From contig GG745341.1 in NCBI GenBank assembly GCA_000151295.1, positions 1,208,338 through 1,272,337 on the forward strand: 64,000 nt of DNA, written 5' to 3'. Under the pieces are notes generated by a model that ran no database searches, was not told the origin of the DNA, and saw nothing but the letters and a program-made list of their open reading frames with translations. Positions within the stretch are counted from its first letter, which is position 1, and each line of letters opens with the position of its first letter. The position numbers were made by a program, and so were the translations under genes. Origin of the DNA: Allomyces macrogynus ATCC 38327. Taxonomy: Eukaryota; Blastocladiomycota; Blastocladiomycetes; Blastocladiales; Blastocladiaceae. This document shows, in pieces, positions 32,353-45,500 of this stretch.

Positions 32353-33134
32353 GGTGTCGTGGGATGGGTAAGAAAGACGTCGCTGATCTCCTCAAACCCT
32401 CTAACTCGCGGAGCAAGGACTTGAAAAGTTTCAAAATAGCGCAAATTCGAGCAGAGGAAGGGCAATCTTGGAGAAGCGCGGGTCAGGCACTCTTGCCGAA
32501 AGACAGGTGGGGCGCGAGAGGAGCGGAACGTCGCCAAATGGCTCGAAAGTTAGTGCACACGATTAATTCCGTCAGCAAAATGATGTGCGAGGACTGGCAA
32601 TGCGATTCGAGGTCGCCATGATGCCGTTTTGAGATGTGCCGCGAGGTGGAACGTCGCTTCCAGTCGGAAATGATGTTACATGCACCAAGTCACTGCCACG
32701 CCATTGTCAGGTTGTTGCACGTGGAGCGCGCCTGCTCTGTTCAAGTCGCTTCGGCGAGCTGACACTGGTCCAAGTCGCCAACGATCCGACCACCAACTGC
32801 AACTCGACCTGGACACCGCGCTAGCTTTACCACGACGGTGCCACTTGCCGCAAGGAATTGCTGCGCAAGCGGAAGCGCCGTCTCTGGCTGGATTTGGGTC
32901 TTTTCGTTGAGGAAACATATCGACAAGTGGAAGCGACACGCCGGGCCGCACGCCGTTGACCAATTGGCCGGCAAAGACGGTGGCCGCTGCGCCGACGCGA
33001 CAAACAGTGATTTCTGTTGCCTCGAATCCGATTGATCCAACGAGTCGCAGCGCGAGGAACCGACGTTTTGCGACGTCGACACGGACAATCACATTCGCCC
33101 TCGCGACACTCCCCAACACTCGATACTCCCCACC
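32353..33134. other. Divergent intergenic region before TAF2
   Basis: About 780 bp between the unidentified minus-strand gene and TAF2. No gene or repeat is recognised. It should contain both promoters. Confidence 0.5.
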
Positions 33135-36100
33135 ATGCAACGCGATCAGCAAGCGCGAGGATTTTCATTATATGTATCCTTCGTTCGGCCGGCGTGCCGA
33201 TGCTCTATTGTTCGTGTAACCAAGGGCTGACACGGACTCGGATTGGCCGTTTCCACAGTGCATCAGTGCGTCGATGCCGTGATTGACCTGACCGCGTGCC
33301 GGTTGCGCGGGTCGACTGAGCTCACGATCCAACCGGCGCATCGCAACCTGCATCAGATCAAGCTCAATGCGCGTGGGCTCGGTACGGCCCTGTTCTCGGC
33401 GTTGCGCCCCCCGCAACGGTCTCGGGCTCACTTCCCTCTCTAAATGAGTAGATATTCTGCGCGTCACCGTCGACCAGCGCCCCGCTGTCTTCAACGTGCG
33501 CAACTGGACCTACCTTGACGGGATCACCGACGACCAGGCGACCGACGCCCTCAAGGCCGGCGGCGCCACGCTGCAACGCCGCATCACCGACGCGTTCCTC
33601 GAATTCGAGGACGGCGAGCTGACCATTGAAAACCCGTGGTACGACCCGCATGAAATGCCTGCGCCGTCACCGCCGGTGTTACCGCCCGCAGCGCCCCCGA
33701 AAGTCGACGCTCCCGCTGTGGTCATCAAGGTCGAGCCGGGCACCGAACCGCCCGCGGCCGCGACCTCTGGCCCAACGCCACCGCCACCACCACCTGCGAC
33801 ATCCAGTGCGCCGGACGCGCCGCCAAATGGCGATGCTAAGGCCCCGACACTCGCGGCGTCGCCACCTCCGCCAGCCCCCGAAATCCCGCGGCTCGTCGTG
33901 CGCATCGAGTACGTGCTGAACCAGTCGTCGTCGCCGACCGTCGTCTTTGCCGAACCGTCAGGCCCGCACCTCGCCTCTGCCGCTTCCGCCGACGATGATA
34001 CGGCCGCGTCCGACCTGGCGCTCCTCCCGACGTTCCACGCTGCGTGCATGCCACAACCCGCATCGGCCGAGAGCAACCTCTACTCGATTTACGGCACGGC
34101 GCGGCACTGGATGCCGTGTGTCGACCGCGTGCACGAAAAGGCGACGTGGGACTTACACTTTGAGCTCGTCCTGACGCCGACCACCGACGAGCCCGACGCC
34201 GACGGCGACAGGGCCATGGGCGATGTCGACGCGCCGCCCCCGTCCTCGAATCTCGCCGCGGCCCTCGCTGAACCCGTCGGCGATGACGGCCACCCGACGA
34301 TCGCGTGCACGGGCCAGCTGATGGCGCACGGCGGGCAGCACTGGCACTTCCACATTGGCGAGCCGGTGGGGGCGCCTTTGATCGCCGTGGCCGCGGGTAT
34401 TTTTCGCCTTCACGTGATCCCGCTCGACATTCCGGTCCCCGACGACGCACCGCGGTACCCGCCGCGCGCCGTGCACGTCTACAGCCCGCCGTTTGTCCCG
34501 CGCGACGTTGTGCATCACTCGACCTACATTGTCGGCGCCGCGCTTGACTTCTACTCGGACGAGTTTGCCATGTACCCCTACGGCGATTTCGGCGTGCACC
34601 GGCTCGTCTACACGCACGACGTGGTCGCGCCCTGCGCCTTCACGCACCACGGCGCCGGGATGACGCTGTTTGACGTGACGGCGCTGGCCGCGTCGACGAG
34701 GCCCGACGCAACGCTCGAGCACCGGCGCGCCGTGATGCACGCTCTCGCCTACCAGTGGTTTGGGTGCTGGATCCAGCCGAAGAACTGGGGCGATTACTGG
34801 GTGCTGCTGGGTTTGTCGGCCTACATGGCGTCACGGTTCTTCCGGTCGCATTTCGGCAAGTCCGAATACCAGTACCGGCTGAAAAAGGACATTCAGCGAC
34901 TCGCCGTGCTCGACGTGCACATGCCCCCGCTCTACTACTTGCCGCACGTCTCGGTCGATTTCCTGTGCCTCAAGGCCGCGCTCGTCATCTATGCGCTCGA
35001 TAAGAAGATGACCAAAGTCGCCGCATCATCGGGCATGACCGCATGTATTCAGAAGATGCTGGCCGCGGGAACGCGGTCGCTCTCGGGCAATGGACTGCAG
35101 CGGTGGATTCGCAAGGAGTCGGCGGTCGATGGGCTACGGCCGTTTTGGACGCAGTGGATCGAGTCGGCGGGCGTGCCGCGCATCGAGTTCAGCTATTCGC
35201 AGAACAATGGCCGGCAAGTGATCGAGTTTGAAATGGCGCAGGAGAATACGAGCGTGTGGCGCACCGAGGCCGGGATGCGGCCGACGCTCTTCACAGGAAG
35301 TATTTCCGTGACCGTGTTTGAAATTGATGGGTGCGTGGTACGTGTGATTTGTGGTTCTGTTTTTTCCTCTTCATTGAGAGTAAGACCAGATCTGACTGGA
35401 TGTGATCGTTCTAGTACACACACGCGCTCGACGTGGCGCGCGCGACGCAGCATTTCGAAGTGCGCTTCAACTCGCGGTACAAGTACAAGAAGATGATGGG
35501 CAAGACCAACGATGCGGCACCCTCGGGCTCGCAGCCCGCCGCTGGTTCCTCGTCGCAACCCGCATCGCAGGCCGCCGCAGCCCCACCGCCTGCCGCTGCG
35601 CCGTCCACCGTTTCCGCGCCCCGGGCGACGGGCCCGACGGTCCCCGACGAGGAAGAATGGCTCGCAGCGGTCAAAGACGACAACGGTTCCGAACAGCACC
35701 GATGGATCCAATGGGTGTGGGTCGACCAGGACGTCGAGTGGCCGTGTCCCGTGACGCTCAAGCAGCCGGACTTCAAGTGGCTGCGTCTCCTCACGCACCA
35801 GCCGTCGGTCCTCGCCCAGTTTGATATCGTCTCGCACTTACGGCACTACCCGTCGCTGCAGTGCGCTCAGCTCCTGCACACGCTCGCCATGGACACGCAC
35901 ATCTTCTACCGTCTGCGCGCCGACGCGGCGCTCGCGCTCTCCGCGTGCGCCGTGCCCTCCACCGATTGGGTCGGACTCGAAATGCTGCACGGACTGCTCG
36001 CGCAGTACACGGCGGTCCCTTCCGCCGCCACAGGGGCGGCGATCCTGGACGTGGTCCCGCTGCCGCACGCGTGGACACAGATGCAAGAGTTTTTCGTGTA

Positions 36101-39100
36101 TCGCGCGACGCTGCAGGCGATCGTACTCGTGCGCAACGACGCGGGCCATTGCCCGCACCAGGTCAAGAGGCTGTTTATTCATTTGCTGCGGTACCACGAC
36201 CGGTCGGTCGGATACGTGCATGAGGCCGAGGTCGTCTCGATGCTCTTGCGGTTCCTGTGCCAGGCGATGCTCGTGTTGCCGTCGGGACACCACCATCACC
36301 ACCACCACCATCACCCGCGGGCCCAGCAACAGCAGGCGGTGGGCGCGAACGCTGCGTCGCCGGCGCAGGATACCGGTGCTGCTGCGTCAGCGGCGATCGC
36401 AGGACCAGCGGGCCAAGGCGGCCGGACGGAGCAAGAAGGCGAGCGCGCTGCCGACCGCGTCGCTGGCTGAGATTGCCGAGGACCTCGACATGGGGTTCGG
36501 TTTCCTGTCCGAGTCGGAGAACGAGGACGAGGACAGCGCCGAGCCCATGGACACGTCGGCCGAAACGCCCGCGGCCGCCGCGGCGGCTACCTCCGTCGAC
36601 CCGTTCGCGCCCGTCGGCAAGTACGGCCTCGTGTTTGGCCCGTCAGCCGAGCTCATGGAACAGGCGCTGCAGCAAGTCGAGCGCGTGCGCGTCATGGACC
36701 TGATGTCCTCCGACGGCGACAACGACGGCGAGTTCACCGACGGCGATCTCGTAGGCATGGCGGCGACCACAAGCGCGTGCCTGAGCACCCTGTGCCAGTG
36801 GATGCTCGGTGCGCTCGTGCCCGCGAGGTACAGTCTGTTTCTCGAGTACACCGACGCGAGCTACCCGCGGCAAGTCCGGCAGACGGCGTTTCAATGTCTG
36901 TTCTTGCTGCAGGCCTACCTGGTCGACGCGGTCGGCGAGTACCTGCTACACACGATGATGGTCGATGCGTCGCCGCAGATTCGCGTCAGTCTCGCGCAGT
37001 ACTTTGTGAATGCTGCGCGCATGGTCGGCGCCGGCCACGACCGCGCAGCACTGCGCGAGCGCCGTGCGCAGATGCTCGAGGCATTTCATGCGTTCACGGA
37101 CCGCGCTTTGCCGACGTTGCAGAAAATGCTCGGGAACCCAATGGTGCCAAGGGAGATTCACCAGGCGATCATGTCGTGGATCGCACTCGCGCTGACGCCG
37201 CACGTTGCGCGCGTGCGCGTCAAGTGGTCGCTGCAGCAGACGCCCGCGGCGCACGCGGCACGAACCGGGGCCGGTGGGGTCGCTGCCGGCGCAATCATGG
37301 GTCCCGCCGGTGCCGCGGGTGCCGGGTCCGGGCGCGGGTGGCAGCCGCCGTACGCGGGCTTGCCGCCGACCCAGCGCGTGGGGCCCGTGCCGCCGATTCT
37401 CTACAATGCGGGGCTTGCCGTGATTGAGCGGCTCAAGGACCACGAAATGGCGCCGCCGTTTGAGCTGCCCGTGTCGCCGACAGTCGTAGGTTACTATGAC
37501 CTGATCAAGGACCCGATGGACCTGTCGTGTGTCGAAAAGCGGTTCAAGAACGGCCAGTACCGCAGTCTGTGCGACATGTTCAACGACATTGACAAGATAT
37601 TCCGCAACTGTTTTGCGTTCAACCAAGAGTCGTCGGAGGTCGTCAAGCAGGCCAAGATCCTCAAGCAGTACTTTGAGACCGAGGTGGCGCCCGACGCGCT
37701 CGCGCTGGTTCCGACGGGCCCGACCCCGCCCATGGAAATGACCGAGGACGAGTGGAAAAGGTGCCGCAAGATTGCGCGTAAGTTACGCGAAAAGAAGTCG
37801 GCCGACCCGTTCTTGAAACCGGTCACGGGCGTGCGCAAGTACTACGACGTGATCAAGCAACCCATGGACTTGTCGACGATTCGCAAGAAACTCGAGGACC
37901 GCGAGTACGCGACGGTCGGCAGTTTCGAGGCCGACGTGAACCGCATGTTCGACAACTGCTTCAAGTTTAATGCCAAGGACGATCCGTACTACAACGCCGG
38001 CAAGGAGTTGCAGGCCGAGTTCCAGAGGGAGTGGCGCACCGAGTTCCCGGTTCAGCTCAAGATCAAAGCGCCGCCGCGGCCGATGCCACCTCCACCGCCG
38101 CCTTCGACTGCGACTGCGACCGTACTGTCGGTGCCGCACCCGCTGCCCGGTCCGAGTGAGATCAAGAAACCCGCAGTCGCATCGATGCCGGCACCCGGAG
38201 CGCACTCGACGCGCCCTGGCGCTGCGTCGGGTCTCACGTCGCCGCCGACAATTCGCATCACGGGCTTGAACAAGCCCGGCGCGCCGTCGAGCATTCCCGC
38301 ACCGGCTCCACCGAAACCCGGCCGGATCAAGATCAAGCCGTCGGAGGCGTCGTCGCTGCAACCTGCCGTGTCACACACTTCCGCGCCGTCCAACATTCCG
38401 GCCCCACCGGCCGCTCCAGCGCCGGCACCAGCGGATGTACCTCCAGCACCTCTTCGAATCAAGGTGTCTCGTCTGCCTCCCGCCGCGCCTTCGACGAAAG
38501 AACCGGCGGCACCGTTGGCCAAGCAGTTTGCGCATCCCGGCAAGTTCAATGGGGCGTCCAAATTCGCTGCGAGTGCGCCAGTCGAGGCGCCAGTGACCCC
38601 AGCACGTCCTGCGGCTGGGCCCAAGCCGTTGTCGTCGCGCAATGTCATTTCCGCGAGCTCCATGGCCGCACGCGCGCAGGCGCTCGGTATGGCTCCGCCG
38701 CCGCCGCTTCCGCTCGCGTCGCCGACACATGCGGCACCAGCACCCGTGACTGGGGTCGTCGTGTCGAGAGGCCCATCGGCCAAGGCCGTGTCTAGGCCAC
38801 TGGCTACCCCAAGAAACGAGCCGGTCGCGCCGCCACCACCGCCCGCGTCGAGTAAAGCGCTCCGCGATCAGGACGCACCTCGTTCGCGGATCCCGCGGCC
38901 GCCGGCTCCCGTAGCTGCACCTGCGCCCCCACCGCCGTCGTACGCGCCGCCCCCACCGCCGACGCCGGTTCCAGAGGAGGAAGAGGAGGAGTTTGTGGAC
39001 TTGCACCCGGAGCTCGACAAGTTGCCGGCACTCTACGATCGGCTCTACGGGTACAACGAGGCGTTTGATTTCCGGCTGCCGGTCGATCCGGTGGCACTGG

Positions 39101-40647
39101 GGCTGCATGACTACTTTGACGTGATCAAGCACCCGATGGACTTGAAGACGATTGGGTCGCGGCTGGAAGAGTACGAGTCGCCCGAGGAAGTGCTCGACGA
39201 TTTGCGGCTCATGCTGCAAAACGCCATCACCTACAACCACCGCGAGACGGCCGTCTACAAGGACTCGTTCAAGTTTTACCGTATCATTTGCGACGAGTGG
39301 CGCAAGACGTTTGGTATCCGCGGATTGCCCGCGCTCGAGCCGCACTCCAAGAGTCGCAAGTCGTCGATCAAGCTTTCGTCGAGATCGCACTCGCGCGGTG
39401 GGTCCAGCCGGCCCGTGCGGCCCAACATCACGACGCCCGTGAACGCGACCATGACGGCGTGGGATATTGACATGTGCCGCGGGATCGTGCAGGTCCTGCA
39501 GAGCGCCAACAGCGCTGGACCGTTCCTCGAACCCGTTGATCCGATTCGCGACGGCGTGCCGACGTATTTTGACACGATCGGCGAGCCCATGGACTTGCGC
39601 ACGCTGCGCGAGAACCTCGAGAACCGCGATTACGCGACGCTCACGGATTTCGAGCACGACGTGGACTTGATTTTCGAGAACTGTTACCGGTTCAATGGCC
39701 GCGAGCACGAGATTTCAGGACACGCCAATGTCCTGCGCGCCATGTTCCGCACCGAGTGGAAGCGGTTCCTCGTGAAGCGCAGGAACCGCGGGCGCGAGGG
39801 GCAGCTGCGGCCCGCGCCGCGTCCCACGCCGACCGAGGCCCCACCGCTCGCGTACAGTGGCGGCCTGCACCGCAGCCGCAAGACGTCGGTCGGGATCAAG
39901 GAGCCGGCGCCGCTCGCGCACCCGACGGCCTCGGTATCGACGAGCCGCGGATCGGCGGTGGGTCCGTCGTCCATGTCGAGTCCCGCCGCAGCCGGTGCGA
40001 GTCGAGGCCTGCACCGCGCAACGACGCCCCCATCGACCGCGGCCGAGCAGCCGTTTGATGCGACCAAAGCGCGCAAGATTCTCGACAAGTTGCACAACCA
40101 CGTGTCCTCGTGGCCGTTCCTGGTGCCGGTCGATCCGGTCGCGCTGCAGATCCCGCAGTACTTTGATATTATTAAGTATCCGATGGATTTCGGCACGATC
40201 AAGACCAAGATCAAGAGCCGGGCGTATGCATCGATGGCGCAGTTTGTGCGCGACGTGCAGCTCGTCTACGACAATTGCTTCACGTTCAACCGGCCGGGCG
40301 AGCCCGTCTATGTGGCTGGCGAAAACAGCCAGCGCGTGTTCCGCGCCGAGTGTGCGCGCATGGGCGTCAGTACGAATGTCGGGCCGTACATGCCGCCCGG
40401 GACGGCCTCGGCGGCGGCGGGGTCAGCAAGAGCGGCACCACACGCAGAAAAGAAGCGCAAGCAACCGGATACGAGTCGTGAGACGTCTCCCGTCTCGACG
40501 CACCGCGCTCCCGGGTACGCGTCGCCGTTTGCGCATCAGGCGGGGTCGGGATCGTCGTCGTCGCTGTCGTCGATGGGTGGACGTGCCGGGTCGCAAGATT
40601 CGGATCATAAGCGCGCCAAGCTCAAGGTCAACCTCAAGTGGCCGTGA
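33135..40647 (+). CDS. TAF2: TAF2 (TFIID) with five C-terminal bromodomains
   Basis: A ~2,402-residue model from five exons (33135-33173, 33267-33381, 33452-35337, 35415-36338, 36403-40647), with all phases closing. The N-terminal half is TAF2: an M1-aminopeptidase-like fold starting VDAVIDLTACRLRGSTELTI, later DFYSDEFAMYPYGDFGVHRLVY, AYQWFGCWIQPKNWGDYWVLLGL, FEIDGCVYTHALDV, and HEAT-like helices (RLRADAALALSACAV). The zinc-protease residues are not expected in TAF2 and none is seen. One open frame, exon 5, runs from the TAF2 helical region into five bromodomains: about residues 1321-1418, 1440-1535, 1859-1960, 2011-2111 and 2209-2308. Each has the PMD motif (IKDPMDLS, IKQPMDLS, IKHPMDLK, IGEPMDLR, IKYPMDFG) and the acetyl-lysine Asn region (NCFAFN, NCFKFN, AITYNH, NCYRFN, NCFTFN). 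A Pro/Ala linker separates domains 2 and 3. This would tie TFIID to acetylated chromatin. Exon 1 (13 codons) and the choice of second acceptor are the least certain parts. Confidence 0.92.
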
Positions 40648-41145
40648 GGAAACGTGGGCCGGGTTGGTGGAGAGCAGAGCAACCAGTTGGTGGAGTGGAT
40701 CGCCGGTGGCGTTTGGAGGGAGGAGAGAAGACCCGTCCGAAGGTGCTGTTGTCGTGTATTTATTTATGCTCAGTCGGAACGGGCATTCCGTTGAATTGTT
40801 GCAGGGTGTCGACACTCGGCATGTTTTTCGGTTGTCAGAGACTCAGACTGGTCGAACGACAGATCTGACCAGCGCTGTCGCGGTCACGTTTGAAGACTTG
40901 ATCGTTCGGCAATCCATTCGCTCGCTCAACTTGCCAAACCGCCGTCGCTGCAAATTGCTCGACCACCACCAACCTTCGCGTTCGTGCACGAGCGGCGACA
41001 CTTGCCGCAATTCAAGTACTCTGTCAATATCAGCTCGATTTCGGGCCGCGACAAGAGCGCCGACACCGGTCCTCGCCAGCACGGCCGGGCTGATCATTCA
41101 ACCAATTCTCACGAAATCGTCACGGCATTGCGGCAAGCTGCGACC
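40648..41145. other. Intergenic, no gene recognised
   Basis: About 500 bp between TAF2 and the Siw14-like gene, holding the TAF2 3' UTR and the next promoter. Nothing else is recognised. Confidence 0.5.
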
Positions 41146-41864
41146 ATGAACTCGCAATATTTTATCCCGCCATTGGTAACGCACGCACGCCCTCTCGCCC
41201 GCGCAGTGGCACGAACGAAAGAGCGCTGACGAGCAAAGGGCGTTCGAGTAGAATTTTGGCATGATTGAGGACGACCTGTACCGGTCAGGCCAGCCGAACG
41301 AGCTCAACTTCCCGTTTCTCGAAAAGCTCGGGCTCAAGACGGTCGTGTGGCTCGCGCCCGAGGAACCGAACCAGCGCTTGTACGTGCCAGAACCAACCGC
41401 ACGTCCTCATTCGTGATCGTGTTTGCTCACGCAATCGACCATCCCGCAGCCTCAACTTTATCGACGACCAGGAAATCAATCTCGAGCATCTCGGCGTTGC
41501 GACGTCGGTCAACGCCTGGGACCCGATCTCCGAGGAAATCGTGCTCGAGGCGCTCGAAGTGATCTTGAACCCGCGCAACTTCCCGCTCATCATCATGTGC
41601 AATCTCGGGCGGCACCGAACGGGTTCGGATCGGATCGCTGTCATCTTCCGCTCGAGAGTGCCGCACGACTGACCCCCCGCTTACACGTCGATAGGCACGG
41701 TCGTCGGGTGCCTGCGCAAGTTGCAGCGATGGAACCTAACGAGCATCTTCGAGGAGTACCGGCGGTACGCTGGCCCAAAGGTCCGGCTCCTCAACGAGCA
41801 GTTTATCGAGCTGTTTGACACGGACCTGTGCCGGGTACCCGTCGATCCGCCGCCATGGCTTTGA
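41146..41864 (+). CDS. Siw14/PFA-DSP-type phosphatase
   Basis: A 166-residue product from four exons (41146-41175, 41252-41379, 41450-41622, 41695-41864) that close in frame. Exon 1 encodes only 10 residues ending FIPPL, and splicing creates [18 protein letters not shown], the diagnostic start of this family. Then come [37 protein letters not shown], the CX5R catalytic loop CNLGRHR followed by TG, and the end [17 protein letters not shown]. The fungal Siw14 subgroup hydrolyses the 5-beta phosphate of inositol pyrophosphates, and other members act on phosphotyrosine, so the substrate is inferred. The residue before the catalytic Cys is Met rather than the usual His, which is odd and worth noting. 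Confidence 0.88.
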
Positions 41865-42593
41865 AAAGGGGTGGTGAATGCTCGTCAAGAGCGATGTATA
41901 ACCAGATAACGATTTGATTTTGAACCATCGCAAAACGACCTTGCGGGATCACAGCTGAACCCCCTGTTCCCGGTCCACGATATTGCGATGTCACGGATTA
42001 AAAAACGTTTTGACAGCTTGGACTTCTGCCTTCTCACTAGCCCAAGGTCGTGATCCCTCACCAGCAATGGCTGTTTCGTCCGCTTGTTCCCAAAGATCGC
42101 AATCTTTGGGGCCATCATGGCGCCCGCCTGGAATGTAGAGGGCCCTGGACGACAATCGAGTGCCGACTCCTACTGCATGATAGGTAATTGCAGCGCTGGG
42201 TTTAACAGTGGAGGCAATCAGGGTCCGCACTCTCGAAAGTCTCACTGCCACATGGCAGAAAAGTTTTTGGAATATTTTGGTTTTTGATTTGACAGACACA
42301 CAAGTTCATTTTCTTTTGAATCGAAACATTTTCGGCTACATTGGCCTCGAAGTAAAGGGACCAATTGGACGTCAAGAGGCGGTGGTTGGGCAAGAGCAGG
42401 TCTGGGAGACGTGAAGTGTCTGTCACGCCAAGTCTGCTCTTTCGCCGATTGCCCGATGAACACGCACAGCTTCACCTTGGCCGACCACGACTTTAGCTGC
42501 TCACCTCAACGACATGAGAAATGACAAATTGCCAGAATGTATTCACGCCAAGTCCCAATAAACGCCAAACGGAAATCATCACCCTCCAGCACG
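41865..42593. other. Convergent intergenic region
   Basis: About 730 bp between the 3' ends of the phosphatase gene and the left ABC transporter, less GC-rich than the genes. Nothing is recognised. Confidence 0.5.
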
Positions 42594-45500
42594 CTACACG
42601 AGCCCGCTCCCGGCCGCCGCGCCCAACTGCTGCTTCTGAACGAGCTTGTGATACAGCCCACGCATCGCCAGCAACTCGTTATGCGTTCCTTGCTCGACGA
42701 CGCGCCCATGCTTGACGACAAAGATCACGTCGGCGTTCTGGATCGTCGCGAGCCGGTGCGCAACCGTGATTGTTGTCCTTCCTTGCGACGCGACATCCAG
42801 CGCGGCCTGCACGACACGCTCGGCTTGCGAATCGAGCGCAGCCGTGGCCTCGTCGAGCAACAGGATCCGCGGGTTTCGTACGAGCGCGCGCGCAATACAC
42901 ACGCGCTGTTTCTGCCCGCCGGACAGCTGCGACGAAGAGACGGGTGTCGCGTACCCGTCGGGCAGAGCGGCGATGAACTCGTGAATGTTGGCCATGCGCG
43001 CGCACCGCTCGATATCCTCGTCGGTGACGCTATCCGGGTCCGGGTGACCGTACGCGATATTCTCGCGAACCGTACCCATGAACAGCGTCGGGTCTTGGAG
43101 CACGACGGCCATTTGCTCGCGCAAGTGGGCCAGGTTCCACTCCTTGACGTCGTACCCCTCGACTTTCGTCGCGCCCTGCTGCAGCTCATAGAACCGCAGC
43201 GCGAGCGCGAGCGTACTCGACTTGCCCGACCCCGACGGTCCAACGAGCGCGACCGTCTTGCCCGCAAGCGCCTCAATATTGAAGTCTTGGAGCACGGTCG
43301 CGTCGGGGCGCATCGGGTAGCTGAAGACGCCGTCTTTGACTTGCAGGTGGCCGGCAACGTCGACGGGTTTCAGGCCGTCGGTGTTGGCCGAGTCGATGGG
43401 CGGGACGCGGTCGACGAGTTCAAAGTAGATGATCGCCGCGACCTTGGCCTTTTGAATGTTGCCGCCAAACGTTGCGGCCTGGGCGAATGAGATACTGCCA
43501 AACAGGATCACAAAAATTGTGCGGAATAGGTCGCCGGAGTTGATCAGGTCCTGCACGACGAACCGGTAGCCGGCGTAGAAGGCGATCGCGTAGACCCAGA
43601 ACTAGATAGAGAGATGCGTGATCAGTACACGGCCGGGTGGAGAAAGCCGACAAGACGGGGAGAGAGGGATCGAGCGTACCTGCACGGCTTGCGATAATCC
43701 GAACCCCCACGCGCCAACCAACCCCTTGCGCACGCCCGCGAGGTACGGCCCTTTGACACGCTTCAAGTAGTCGTTGTCGAAGAACTCTTCGCGCGCGAGC
43801 GCCTTGACCATGACAATGTTCTGGATCGCGTCGCACGCCGACTGCCCGGCCTCGGCGTACGCGAGCCGCGTCTTGTTCAACGACCCTTGCATGATCTTGG
43901 CCTCGAAAATTGACCCGAGCGCGAGCACCGGGACGCACGCGAGCACGACGAGCGTGAGCTGCCACGAGTAGTAGAATGCGAGTCCTACGGCGGCGCCCAT
44001 CGAGACGAGCAACTGCAGCAGGTTCGCGGCGTTCGGGCCGGTCAGGTTCTGGATCCGGTCGGCCTGCTCAGACAGCTGCGCGGTCAGCGCGCCGGTACCG
44101 TGCCGCTCGTCATCGAACCAGCCCATATCTTGCCGCAGCATCGCCTGGAACGTGGTCTCGCGAATCCGGCGCGTCAACCGCTCGCCGGCAACACCGAAAC
44201 AGCCAAACTGGAACAGGTTGATCACAAAATTCGCGACGGTCAGGCCGATGAAGACCATGAGCCACGTGAACGCGCGGTCGCGCAGTTCCTGGCCCGTGTA
44301 CTGGAACATGGCGAGCGTTTCCGACAAGACGAGACCAAAAGCCGGCAGGAGCAGGCCGTTGATCGTGCCCATGAAAATGCCGACGACGAGCACCGGCCAT
44401 TCCTTCCACTGCAGCTTGACGACGCGCCACATCGACAACTTGTTTTCGCGCAAGACGCGTTCCATTTCGGCCTTTTCGCGCTCTTCCTTGTTCAAGTCCG
44501 CGAGCAGCGACGCCTGCGGGTTGGCCTCGGCGTCCTTGGCCACGGTCACGACGGTCGTACCCGCGGCAGTGGCGGTCGGGACCACGGTCGCGTCGATATC
44601 GTCCTCGGTATCGGACGAGGTCGTCGCGCCCGTGGCGCCCTTGAGTTCCTGCGCCTTGACGAGCCCGGCGTACATGCCGCCTTGTGCGATCAAAGACTCG
44701 TGCGTGCCCGTCTCGACGATCTGGCCTTTGTCCATGACCACGATCTTGTCGGCGTTGCGGATCGACGCGAGCCGGTGCGCGATCGTAATGGTCGTCCGGC
44801 CTTGTGCAGCGTTGTCGAGCGCGGCCTGGACGATGCTCTCGGATTCGGTGTCGAGTGCCGACGTGGACTCGTCGAGGAGTAGGATCTGTTGAGGTACGGG
44901 AGAAAACGTGGTCTGTTTGTGCCAAAACGGTAATAAGGCGGCAATTATCACGCACCTTCGGGTTCTTGATCAGCGCGCGCGCAATCGCCAACCGCTGCTT
45001 CTGCCCGCCGCTCAGCAACGCGCCGGCCTCCCCGACGGGCGTCTGGTACCCTTGCGGCAGACCCATGATGAAATCGTGAGCGTTGGCGTCGCGGCACGCC
45101 TGCTCCATCATTTCCTGCGTGACCTCCGTCCCGTCAATCGCGCCCAACTTCAAATTCTCCTCAATCGTCGCGTCAAAGAGTACGGGCATCTGCGGCACAT
45201 AGCCGACACGCTGGCGGTACCACTGCAGAGACAGCTCCGGCAGCGGCACGCCGTCGACCTTGACCGCACCGCCGAGCACATCAAAGAACCGCAACAGCAA
45301 CTGGATTGTCGTCGACTTGCCGGACCCGGACGACCCAACGAGCGCGACGGTCGTGCCGGGTTCAATATCGAGCGAAAAGTCTTCGAGCACCGTGACCGAT
45401 GGTCGCGACGGGTAGGCGAACTTGACTTTTTCGAACGTGATGCGGCCCGTTACGTCCAGCAGCGTCTTGTCGCCATCGACGATGGTTGGCTGCGAGTCGA

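Noticed and set aside
38371..39708. 445-codon minus-strand frame
   Set aside because: Antisense shadow of the bromodomain part of TAF2, Arg/Gly/His-rich.
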